Shown here piece by piece: positions 32,498 through 41,493 of a stretch of 64,000 bases of DNA. The stretch lies in contig JALHMI010000010.1 in NCBI GenBank assembly GCA_022844125.1, forward strand, positions 186,001-250,000. Direction: 5' to 3'. Under the pieces are notes generated by a model. It saw nothing but the letters and a program-made list of their open reading frames with translations, made no database searches and was not told the DNA's origin. Numbering within the stretch: the first letter of the stretch is position 1; each line of letters opens with the position of its first letter. Position numbers and translations under genes: made by a program. The stretch is from Pirellulales bacterium. Its GTDB lineage: Bacteria; Planctomycetota; Planctomycetia; Pirellulales; PALSA-1355.

Positions 32498-33805
32498 ATG
32501 TCCATCGTCGATTGCCGCGACCGATACTGCGTGGTTGGCGCCGGCTCCTCGGGCCTGGCGGCGGCAAAGAACCTTCGTCAACAGGCAGTCGAAGTCGACG
32601 TCCTGGAACGCAGCGGAGAGCTCGGGGGAAATTGGGCCTACGGCCAGGGCACCAGCCGAGTCTATGCCTCGACGCACACAATCTCCTCGAAGCGGCTGAC
32701 CGAGTTTTGCGACTTCGGCATGCCGGCGCACTTTCCGAACTTCCCACACCACTCGCAGGTCTTTGAATACCTGAAGGCCTACGCCGAACACTTCGGCCTC
32801 CGCGCGTGCATCGAGTTCAACACGTCGCTCGAGAGGCTGGAACCGGACGGCCCACACTGGCTGGCGACCCTGGCCGGTGGCGAGCAGCGGCGCTACGCTG
32901 GCGTGGTGATCGCAAACGGCCACAATTGGGACCCGCGCTGGCCCGAGTTTCCTGGGCACTTCGACGGTCAGATCATCCATTCCGCAGATTACAAGACACC
33001 GGACGTGCTCCGCGGCCGCCGCGTACTGGTCGTCGGCGCGGGGAACACGGGCTGCGACCTTGCGGTCGAGGCGGCGTTACATGCGGACACGGTGTTCCAC
33101 AGCATGCGCCGCGGCTACTACTACGTGCCAAAATTTCTGTTTGGTCGTCCCTCGGACGTCGTCGGCGAGAAGCTCCTCCGGCTCGGACTGCCCGATCGCC
33201 TGCGCCGCTGGATCGTGCGCTGCGTACTACGATTGACCGTCGGCGAAGTTCACCGCTACGGACTCCCCGCTCCAGATCACGAATTATTTGCTTCCCATCC
33301 GATCGTAAACTCGCAGTTGCCCTATTACGTCGCACATGGCCGTATTAAGCCCAAGCCCAACGTCGCGCAGCTTTGCGGCGACCGCGTGCAGTTTGCCGAT
33401 GATAGCCACGAACAAGTCGATCTCGTGATCTATGCCACAGGCTACAACATCACCATCCCGTTCATCGACCGGCAGCATCTCAACTGGCGCGACGGCCGGC
33501 CGCAACTGTTCCTGAACATCTTTCACCCGCAATTCGACAACCTGTTCATCGTGGGCCTGATCCAACCCGACAGCGGCCAGTTCGGCCTGGTCGATCACCA
33601 ATCACAACTTGTGGCGCGATTCGTCGCGGCCACCCGCGCCGCGCGCCCCGAAGCCGATGCCTTCCGTCGTCAGAAGGCGGCCTACGCCGAAAAGTCACTC
33701 CGCGAAGCCCATTACCTGGACACGCCGCGTAATCTGCTCGAAGTCGAACACTACCGCTACCGCAAGCAGCTCGTCCGCCAGATGCAGCACTTGCGTGCCG
33801 CCTAA
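32498..33805 (+). CDS. flavin-containing monooxygenase
   Basis: CVVGAGSSGLAAAKNL (FAD), FPGHFDGQIIHSADYK (FMO signature), VLVVGAGNTGCDLA (NADPH). Confidence 0.9.
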   Translation: MSIVDCRDRYCVVGAGSSGLAAAKNLRQQAVEVDVLERSGELGGNWAYGQGTSRVYASTHTISSKRLTEFCDFGMPAHFPNFPHHSQVFEYLKAYAEHFGLRACIEFNTSLERLEPDGPHWLATLAGGEQRRYAGVVIANGHNWDPRWPEFPGHFDGQIIHSADYKTPDVLRGRRVLVVGAGNTGCDLAVEAALHADTVFHSMRRGYYYVPKFLFGRPSDVVGEKLLRLGLPDRLRRWIVRCVLRLTVGEVHRYGLPAPDHELFASHPIVNSQLPYYVAHGRIKPKPNVAQLCGDRVQFADDSHEQVDLVIYATGYNITIPFIDRQHLNWRDGRPQLFLNIFHPQFDNLFIVGLIQPDSGQFGLVDHQSQLVARFVAATRAARPEADAFRRQKAAYAEKSLREAHYLDTPRNLLEVEHYRYRKQLVRQMQHLRAA

Positions 33806-33856
33806 CCCAGCCCGCGTTCCTCACCGCTCTCGCCGCCCTCCAAGCTAAGTTCCACC

Positions 33857-34822
33857 ATGTTTCGTCACGCCTTCCGCAATGCGGTTCGGCTGCCACTCGT
33901 ACTCGCGATTGTTTGCGCGGGGTGCACCAGCGGGCCCGTCGCGGACACGCCGACTCAGCGTCTACCGGTCGTACCGCCAACCGATCTGACACGCCACCAC
34001 GACGCCGTGCGCGACGACTCCCCCGGCGATTTGATGACCAGCGAACGGCTGTTGCAGGGCTACACGATCGTTGTTCTGGGGATGAACGGCGAGAGCTTCT
34101 TCAGTGACGGACTCGCACCGGGAATCGTCGAGGGTGGTTACACCGGCGCCGTCGACGTCATCGATTGGACCACCGGCTTTTGGCCGCTTTCCATCTATCA
34201 CTTGCGTTCCCCGGGGATGCACGACGCGGGTGCCCGAGCAATCGTTGACAAGATCACCGCCTACCAGGCACTTCATCCACACGCGGAAGTTAATTTGATT
34301 GGTTACTCGGCAGGCGCAGCGGTGATTCTCGAAGCCCTTGAGGAACTTCCCTCCGGATCGGAGATCGATCGAGCAATCTTTCTTGCCGCGGCAGTCTCGC
34401 CGCTGCACGACCTCGGGCCGGCACTTAGTCATTGCCGCCAGGGAATCTGGAACTACTATCAGCCGCAGGATGTGCCAGCCCTGTGGGCAGGAACGCTGCT
34501 GATCGGAACGGCTGATGGCGCCCACATCGTCTCAGCCGGCGCAATTGGCTTCTTCCCGCCTTTCGAATCTGAGACAAAGTCGCTGTACGATGCGAAGCTC
34601 AAGAATTGCTGTTACGAGCTGGCAATGGCGAGGTACGGCAACCTGGGCGGTCACTTTCAGTGCATGAATCGCAAGTTCGCGGCCGGCTGGGTAGCGCCGC
34701 TGCTGACCGAGCGGAATTCTGTCACGCCGCCATCGGTAACGACGCCAACAGTCGCAGCGCACTACTCGATGCCCACGTCGCCAAACGTCTCGCTAGCGTC
34801 GCGCGTCGCCAAGGCAAAGTAA
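33857..34822 (+). CDS. lipoprotein with alpha/beta-hydrolase-like nucleophile elbow
   Basis: Lipobox IVCAGC; LIGYSAGAAVILEAL (GxSxG); LGGHFQCMN near C-terminus. Confidence 0.7.
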   Translation: MFRHAFRNAVRLPLVLAIVCAGCTSGPVADTPTQRLPVVPPTDLTRHHDAVRDDSPGDLMTSERLLQGYTIVVLGMNGESFFSDGLAPGIVEGGYTGAVDVIDWTTGFWPLSIYHLRSPGMHDAGARAIVDKITAYQALHPHAEVNLIGYSAGAAVILEALEELPSGSEIDRAIFLAAAVSPLHDLGPALSHCRQGIWNYYQPQDVPALWAGTLLIGTADGAHIVSAGAIGFFPPFESETKSLYDAKLKNCCYELAMARYGNLGGHFQCMNRKFAAGWVAPLLTERNSVTPPSVTTPTVAAHYSMPTSPNVSLASRVAKAK

Positions 34823-35793
34823 ACATAGCCCTCGACGTCCTCGCTTAGAAATCGCACGGCGCTATCGCAAAGCAAGAGATTCGCGCCCCCCGGATGATCA
34901 GAGAAGACTTCAGTCTCTGACCAGTTCACTTCAGGCGGAGGGTTTACCTCAAGCTTGATCCGACCGGTATTGCTCTTGCTGGCCCAGGCTCCCATGGGAT
35001 CGTTCTTATCCCGCGACCCGGAAACATCGAGCCAGCCGCGTCCACTACACTCGAAAACCAACATGGTCCGGCTCAAGCCGTCGGTGACCTGTTGCGGCCG
35101 GATCGTTTTGGCTGAACATTCAAACTTGCTCCCAAGGCACGGTCCCGCACTGCCTATGCGCAGGAGCATTCCGCGATTCTCGCCGTAGGCACTCGGCGCG
35201 CCCGTCGCAGGATCCTTTCCCTTGATCGGGTCGAGAACGTTCTTACCCGGCCCGCCACACCCCGCATAATCGATCGCCCCCATCCCATCGCCCGTCCCTT
35301 CGGCGTAGACGCCATTACGAGCGAATATGCCCAGCCGCGTCTGCTCGCGATCGGCCTGATGCGTTGCCATGCTGGGACAAAGGTAAATGGCGATCGCCTG
35401 GTTTACCGGCCCCGTCAGATCCGGCTGCCAGTTCGGCTTGTGCCGCATCGACAACTTGAAGTCGATCCGTTCGTAGATAGCTTGTTCTTCGATGTAAGGC
35501 AGAAACCAGGCGCTCCAACCGACCCCCGCAGAGATAGGAACGCCAGCCGGCTTGAACTCTCCTGGCGGAAAGTGCTTCTTAGCGTCTAGAAACTGCGTCA
35601 TGCCGATGCCCATCTGCCGCAAATTGTTTTGGCACTGGGAGCGACGGGCACTTTCACGCGCGGCCTGAATCGCCGGCAAGAGCAGCGCCACCAATACGCC
35701 TATAATCGCGATCACAACGAGCAGTTCCACAAGCGTGAAGCCACGCCGCATTGCTCGCCGAGTCGGAAAGCGAACCGCATCCAAGCGTCGCAT
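34762..35793 (-). CDS. DUF1559 prepilin-like protein with type IV pilin N-terminal methylation motif
   Basis: RRGFTLVELLVVIAIIGVLVALLLPAIQAARESARRSQCQNNLRQMGIG. Confidence 0.93.
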   Translation of the reverse strand: MRRLDAVRFPTRRAMRRGFTLVELLVVIAIIGVLVALLLPAIQAARESARRSQCQNNLRQMGIGMTQFLDAKKHFPPGEFKPAGVPISAGVGWSAWFLPYIEEQAIYERIDFKLSMRHKPNWQPDLTGPVNQAIAIYLCPSMATHQADREQTRLGIFARNGVYAEGTGDGMGAIDYAGCGGPGKNVLDPIKGKDPATGAPSAYGENRGMLLRIGSAGPCLGSKFECSAKTIRPQQVTDGLSRTMLVFECSGRGWLDVSGSRDKNDPMGAWASKSNTGRIKLEVNPPPEVNWSETEVFSDHPGGANLLLCDSAVRFLSEDVEGYVYFALATRDASETFGDVGIE

Positions 35794-35974
35794 CGAGATC
35801 ACTCCAAGAGTTCTTGCAGCAAAAAACAAGCCTGTAACTTAGGCGCGTACTATTAGCACATCATGAGGATGCGATTTGAATTGCGTTTGCGAATGATTAG
35901 CGACAGCCAACCGCAGTGGGGCTGCCCTTTGATCGCGTGCGTCACCCTTTAAACAAGCGCGACGGACAACGAAC

Positions 35975-36011
35975 GCGGGTGGCAGAAGATTGAAACTTCT
36001 GCCACCCGCGC
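35975..36011. terminator. 15-bp perfect stem hairpin downstream of the LEPL-tagged gene
   Basis: cgcgggtggcagaag attgaaa cttctgccacccgcg; located just 3' of the CDS ending (minus strand) at 36030. Confidence 0.5.
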
Positions 36012-36029
36012 GATTCCTCGGGAACTCAA

Positions 36030-37895
36030 CTAGTTCAGCCTGAGCTCATCCAGCAAAGAGTCGATAAACTCGGCGTCGATACCGGTCGCTTGGCCGATTC
36101 GCTCGATTACCTGCGCAGCCTTCGTCCGAGCTTGCTCACCTTCCAGCAACTGACCAATTGCTTTGGCGACGGCGGCCGCTTTGAGTTCGAAGGTCTGCTG
36201 ACGCTGACCGATTCGCGAATCGAGCACGCCGGAGACTGGCGTGCTCCTCGCAGCCAGGGCCGAAGCCACGGCCGAACCCGAGTCGTCGTCTCCTTCAGCC
36301 GCCAGCGGGGCCGGCGGCGGAGTCCAGGTCAGGTTACGAGTCAGGAAGCCGCCGCTGTTGCGGGCCACGAGTTCGTCACCGGCGCCCACCGACTGATCAC
36401 GATTCATATCGTAAGTGTTGGTGATGGGCTGGAGGAACCCTGGGGTGTTCCGGATCGCCAACCCGTCGGCCGCCGCGGTGCTGAAGACCGTCGGCGCCGG
36501 AGATATGAAGGTATCCCCGATCTTGTTGGCGAAGAAGAACACGTCGCTGGAGGCCAAACCGGTGTTGGTGTTGCTGCCACCGAGCGTGTCGTTACCTTCG
36601 ACGATCACCTGTAGCCAGGTGTTCTGGATGGCGTTGTTGGCCCAGATGATTTCGACGCGGTCGGAACCACCAGTGCCGGCGCCTGCCCAGACCGAGAAGC
36701 CGATCGGAGCCGGAGCGTTGACCCAGCTGCTGACAGTGCTACTGGTGCCTACCTTGAACGTGAAGTCGTTCACCGTGAGCGTGCCAGCGGCATCCTCGAT
36801 GTCGACCAGGATGCCGTTGATACCGCGGCTGTAGCTGGTGGCAGCCGAGACCGGAGCCGTGGTGCTGCCCGAGAATTGCAGGGCCACCTTGTCCGTCGCA
36901 ATGGCCGCGTTAGAAGCCGCCGACGTCGTGATTCCGGCGCTATTGGCGTCGAACTTCGACTGGTTGTAGAAGATGTGACGACCAACGACCGAAGCTGGAG
37001 GGGCGATGACACCAGGATAATTGACCGCGCCCAGGGTGTTGGTCAGGTTCGTCCCATAGGGCACGCCCTGATTCGACTCCACATTTGCCGACCCGTGTGG
37101 ATCGGCCGACTGACGAAAGTCGCCGGTGCCCTGAAAGCCGGAGAAGGGGTTGTCGGTCAAATTCGATACGTGCCAGTCGAGAGCCGCGGATCCAGTCGAG
37201 TTGCCCCACCGCCCGACGTACTCAATCTCAAACCCGACGTTCACATAATTCGGAGTCGGGATGCCGGCCGGACCAGGCCCGTAGTTGACGAGGCCGTAGA
37301 GCACGCCAAACTCGAGTTCGTCCGGCTCGCTGTGCAAACCGACCGAGTCCTTGATCTCCCAGTCAACGTGGCCGGTAGGGACGTCTAACCCGTTGTTGTC
37401 GACATCCAAATCCATCGGCGTGATGTCACTGACAAACGGTACGCTTCCGGCGCCACCATTGTTCTTGATCAGCATGGCGGTAAAGCCGCTGTTTTCGAGC
37501 TGCCCGGTGTAAGTCTGAGTCGTCGTGCCCGGGGCAATCGAGTACGGATGCCCCGCCTGATGGAAAACGAGAAAGCCGTTCGAACCCATCGTCAAACCCG
37601 TCAGGTCGAACACTCGCTCGACTTCGCCGGCGCCGCCTTCGTTGAAAATGTCGTTTTCGTTCTCGACGAAAATCAAGAAATGGTCCTCGAGCGACATGTT
37701 GGGCGTGCCGCGCAGCTCGATGTACTCATTGATGACATCGCCGCCGCTGGGCGGGTCGAGATAGATCTCGTTAATGTAAGCGGCGTCAAGCATCTGTCGC
37801 TGTTCAAGCGGCTCCAATCGCATATCGGCGCGGCGGCTGCGGGGTGCGCGTCGTGCAGCATCGCGCGCGCGGCCCATCTTGGGCATCAAGACCAT
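36030..37895 (-). CDS. secreted lamin-tail-like protein with N-terminal LEPL-type tag and dockerin-like segment
   Basis: RLEPLEQRQMLDAAYINEIYLDPPSGGDVINEYIELRGTPNMSLEDHFLIF...; NTYDMNRDQSVGAGDELVARN resembles a dockerin Ca-binding loop. Confidence 0.75.
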   Translation of the reverse strand: MVLMPKMGRARDAARRAPRSRRADMRLEPLEQRQMLDAAYINEIYLDPPSGGDVINEYIELRGTPNMSLEDHFLIFVENENDIFNEGGAGEVERVFDLTGLTMGSNGFLVFHQAGHPYSIAPGTTTQTYTGQLENSGFTAMLIKNNGGAGSVPFVSDITPMDLDVDNNGLDVPTGHVDWEIKDSVGLHSEPDELEFGVLYGLVNYGPGPAGIPTPNYVNVGFEIEYVGRWGNSTGSAALDWHVSNLTDNPFSGFQGTGDFRQSADPHGSANVESNQGVPYGTNLTNTLGAVNYPGVIAPPASVVGRHIFYNQSKFDANSAGITTSAASNAAIATDKVALQFSGSTTAPVSAATSYSRGINGILVDIEDAAGTLTVNDFTFKVGTSSTVSSWVNAPAPIGFSVWAGAGTGGSDRVEIIWANNAIQNTWLQVIVEGNDTLGGSNTNTGLASSDVFFFANKIGDTFISPAPTVFSTAAADGLAIRNTPGFLQPITNTYDMNRDQSVGAGDELVARNSGGFLTRNLTWTPPPAPLAAEGDDDSGSAVASALAARSTPVSGVLDSRIGQRQQTFELKAAAVAKAIGQLLEGEQARTKAAQVIERIGQATGIDAEFIDSLLDELRLN

Positions 37896-38066
37896 GGGTG
37901 GTTCTCCTGGCTGTCAAAGTGCAAAGTGGGTGCGCGGCGACAAACGGGCGCACTCGCCAAAGCCGAGCTGCGCGCCGAAAAGCCGAGAGCTCCGTCTCGG
38001 GAGGTTTGCGCCGAAAATTACCGTTGCCAGTCATTGAAACCCGCGATCGCGCGATGTCAATTCACC

Positions 38067-38101
38067 TCATGTAAATCTAGGCGTTTCCACATGAACGCCT
38101 A
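38067..38101 (-). promoter_or_regulatory. interleaved inverted repeats compatible with an H-type pseudoknot
   Basis: tcatgt (38067-38072)/acatga (38089-38094) and taggcgtt (38078-38085)/aacgccta (38094-38101) in A-B-A'-B' order, about 170 bp upstream of the CDS starting at 37895. Confidence 0.35.
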
Positions 38102-38685
38102 ACAATCGTCCGCCATCCACTGCACTCAGGTCCACGCGAACGAAACGACTTTCTCACAAACTCAAAACGTATCGCTCATAAATTACTCACATTCGTGCGA
38201 TAGCGTATTGCCTGCGGTTGGAGCCACACGCTGGTAATGGCAGAAGTCAGGGAATGCTAATGCACTAACAAATGAGCCGCTTACCGAGGTAAACGGTCGA
38301 GCTCATCTCATTTCAGTGCTTAGCGTCTTGCGGACCAAAATCCGCCGGTCAACCGCTTCCCCGATGCCACCCGGCCGACACCGACTCTCGCTGTTCGGCT
38401 CTCAACTCGGGTAAGTGTGACCAGATCGCCCCCCGGCTGTCTCGTCATGGAAGTTCGCCCGGTCGACGACCTCCGCGAACGTGTCGCGACATCTCTGACT
38501 TGAGATTCTCTCGCCTTGCCTCCTCTCGGCAAAAGCCCGGCTCAGCTCATGCATGATGAATGTCACTCGATGGAGTGACCGATGCGATGCGAGAACGCCC
38601 GGAAATGTTCTCGCCCCCCGAGATCAGTGGTTAAGCAACAAGTAGACGTAATCGTAAACGCAAACAACTTTGAGGAGTCTGACTA

Positions 38686-39357
38686 GTGAAAAAGTCCATC
38701 TTGACTGCCATCGCGATGCTCGTCGCGGCCATGACTAATTCTTCGCAGGGCGCGATGCGAATCACCGAGTGGATGTACTCCGGTATCAACGGCGAGTACG
38801 TCGAATTTACCAATACCGGCGCCGCCCCTGTCGACATGACGGGCTGGAGCTACGATGACGACAGCGGAGTCCCTGGCACTACTTCTTTGAGTGCCTTTGG
38901 CATCCTGGCTCCTGGCGAGTCGGTAATCCTGACCGAGGCGGTCGAAGCGGCATTTCGCACTGCATGGTCATTGGCCCCCACCGTTAAAGTCATCGGCGGC
39001 AATACGAACAATCTGGGCCGCAACGACCAAATCAATCTCTTCGATCCGTCGAACGCCCTCGTCGACCGTCTGACCTACGGTGATCAAAATATCCCCGGCA
39101 CGATCCGCACCACGAGCGTTAGCGGTAATCCGATCACTTTGGCGGCCCTGGGGACGAACAACGTTGCTCAGTGGCAGCTCTCGTTCGTGGGAGATGCCTA
39201 CGGCTCGTATTTGTCGGCGGGCACGGCCCCGTTCCTTGATCTGGGCAACCCAGGTATCGGCAACTACGTGGTCCCCGAGCCTTCCTCCGTCGTGCTTGGA
39301 CTGTTCGGCATCGCGAGCGTTGCGGCGATTGCGATTCGTCGCCGCCGAATCGGCTAG
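38686..39357 (+). CDS. lamin-tail domain protein with PEP-CTERM sorting signal
   Basis: MRITEWMYSGINGEYVEFTNTGAAPVDMTGWSYDDDSG (LTD); C-terminus VPEPSSVVLGLFGIASVAAIAIRRRR. Confidence 0.9.
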   Translation: MKKSILTAIAMLVAAMTNSSQGAMRITEWMYSGINGEYVEFTNTGAAPVDMTGWSYDDDSGVPGTTSLSAFGILAPGESVILTEAVEAAFRTAWSLAPTVKVIGGNTNNLGRNDQINLFDPSNALVDRLTYGDQNIPGTIRTTSVSGNPITLAALGTNNVAQWQLSFVGDAYGSYLSAGTAPFLDLGNPGIGNYVVPEPSSVVLGLFGIASVAAIAIRRRRIG

Positions 39358-39384
39358 TTCGAGCCACCACGTCGTCAATTTCCC

Positions 39385-39421
39385 AAAAAGCGTGCGCGAA
39401 TGCGGTTCGCGCACGCTTTTT
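39385..39421 (+). terminator. rho-independent terminator after the PEP-CTERM gene
   Basis: Perfect 16-bp inverted repeat aaaaagcgtgcgcgaa / ttcgcgcacgcttttt, 5-nt loop, terminal T tract. Confidence 0.85.
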
Positions 39422-39533
39422 CCATGCGCGCAGCGTGGGGGGAGACTCGCACCCTTCGAACACGAACGCTAGACTCACGGCGGTTCAAGCTTCTTATCCC
39501 TCCCAAACGCCCCCGTCCATCGACGGCCACGAC

Positions 39534-41213
39534 ATGCGCATCGCAATCTCCTCCGCAGTGTTGCTTTTCTTGTTTCATTGCATTCCCTCGATGGCCGAAC
39601 CGCGTGCGTCAAAGCCTCAGGAGTCCACGCAGCTCTTGGGGCATTGGCCCCTCGCAGGCGATAGCCGTGATGCATCGCCGCACGCACTTCATGGAACCGC
39701 TGTCGGAACCGTGCGCTGGAAAACCGATCCCCTTGCACCAACCAAGGCTTCCGCCGAATTCGATGGACGCACCAGCGCAATCGAGATCCCTGCCCATCCC
39801 GCTCTCCGCTTGGGCAAGGGTGACTTTACGCTGGCGGCCTGGGTGAATCTGCCGGCCGATCTCGACGACATCCCCGGAGATATCCTCAGTCAGTACGATC
39901 CCGCTTCGCGGCGCGGCCTCCATCTCTCGATCAAGACCAACGCTGGCGTGACAACCACCCAAGCAAACTTCCGCCAACTTCAGTTCGGGATCGACAACGA
40001 CCAAGGTTCGGAATGGGAAGATTCCGGGCGTCCCGGCAACGCGACGCTCGCATTTGCCCTCGCCGCACATAAGGGTCAACTCTTCGCTGGCGCCTGCGAC
40101 CACACCAACGCTGCCAAGGGGCGCATCTATCGCTATCAGGCGCCCAGTACCTGGGTCGATTGCGGTGCCCCCGACGAATCCAACGCCGTCACGGCACTCG
40201 CTGAATTCAATGGCGAACTCTATGCCGGCACCGGCAAGTATCGCTTTGCTGGGTCATCACTGTCCGAATCGACCAACCAGAATCTGGGCGGCGGAATCTA
40301 TCGCTACGAGGCGGATGGCCGCTGGAGCGCCTGCGGAAAGCTGAAGGAAGTCGAAGCCATCGGCGGCATGGTCGTCTTCGCCGGTCGGCTCTACGCCTCC
40401 AGCCTTTATCGGCCGGCCGGGTTCTTTCGCTACGAAGGCGGAACCCAGTGGACGGCTCTCGCCACGCCCGGCGTCCGGGTCGAAGCCCTTGGCGTCCATG
40501 ACGGCTTCCTGTATGCGACCAGCTACGACGGTGGGCGAGTTTACCGCTTCGATGGCAGGAATTGGACCGACTGTGGGCAACTCGGTGGCACGGACGAAAA
40601 CTCTCAAACCTACTCCTTCGCCGTTTATCAGGGTCGCCTCTACGTCGGCACCTGGCGCAGCGGCAAAGTGTATCGTTTTGAGGAGCCTGGCCGCTGGACC
40701 GACGTCGGCCGCTTGGGTGAAGAACTAGAAGTCATGGGAATGCTCGTCCACAACGGGCGGCTGATCGCCGGCACGCTCCCGCTGGCAGAAGTCTATGGGT
40801 ATCGTAGCGAGCAAGCGTGGCAACGACTCGCGCGACTTGATCACACCCCCGCTGTGGTCTATCGCCGCGCATGGACGATGGCCGAGTTCGATGGTTCGCT
40901 CTTCTGTAGCACGCTTCCGTCCGGCCGAATCTACCGCTATCGAGCCGGAGTCAGCGCCATGCACGGCGAGGCCTTCCCGCCAGGCTGGCATCATGTCGTC
41001 GCCGTGCGGAGCGGGCGCCGACTGCTGTTGTATCTCGATGGCAAGCGAGTTGCCACCTCCGCGGAGTTCGATCCTGATGCGTTTGACATCAGCTCAGACT
41101 CACCTCTGCAAGTTGGATTCGGCGAGAACGACCACTTCAACGGTTCTATCTCGGACGTACGCCTCTATCGCGGCGCTCTCGCGGAAAGCGAGATCAAATC
41201 TCTGACTGATTAG
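39534..41213 (+). CDS. secreted LamG-domain protein interrupted by beta-propeller-like repeats
   Basis: Signal peptide; LGHWPLAGDSRDASPHALHGTAVG...FTLAAWVNLP and GWHHVVAVRSGRRLLLYLDGKRVATS...GSISDVRLYRGAL (LamG halves), separated by seven W-[TSV]-x-C/G...LYAGT...G.[VI]YR[YF] repeats. Confidence 0.85.
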   Translation: MRIAISSAVLLFLFHCIPSMAEPRASKPQESTQLLGHWPLAGDSRDASPHALHGTAVGTVRWKTDPLAPTKASAEFDGRTSAIEIPAHPALRLGKGDFTLAAWVNLPADLDDIPGDILSQYDPASRRGLHLSIKTNAGVTTTQANFRQLQFGIDNDQGSEWEDSGRPGNATLAFALAAHKGQLFAGACDHTNAAKGRIYRYQAPSTWVDCGAPDESNAVTALAEFNGELYAGTGKYRFAGSSLSESTNQNLGGGIYRYEADGRWSACGKLKEVEAIGGMVVFAGRLYASSLYRPAGFFRYEGGTQWTALATPGVRVEALGVHDGFLYATSYDGGRVYRFDGRNWTDCGQLGGTDENSQTYSFAVYQGRLYVGTWRSGKVYRFEEPGRWTDVGRLGEELEVMGMLVHNGRLIAGTLPLAEVYGYRSEQAWQRLARLDHTPAVVYRRAWTMAEFDGSLFCSTLPSGRIYRYRAGVSAMHGEAFPPGWHHVVAVRSGRRLLLYLDGKRVATSAEFDPDAFDISSDSPLQVGFGENDHFNGSISDVRLYRGALAESEIKSLTD

Positions 41214-41493
41214 AAGCTGCGCCGTGCCCCGTTCACCCAATCAATCGTGCATTTACCCTCAGAGTGAACGCGCTTTGCTCGCTGGCATGTCAGGACGGCC
41301 AGCGTGTCCGCTCTGCGTCCAACACGGCGCACCTCCAAACTCCCGATCTGGGTTTTCTCCAGGGTAAATCCGGGCGGTTTGCTGAGCCTATTCGGTTTCG
41401 GCACGTCATCTGCATCCTTCGTCTGCAATCGCGGCAGCCTGCACTGCCGTTGCCAAACACAACACAATTGAGAGTACGGATCGGAGGACAATT

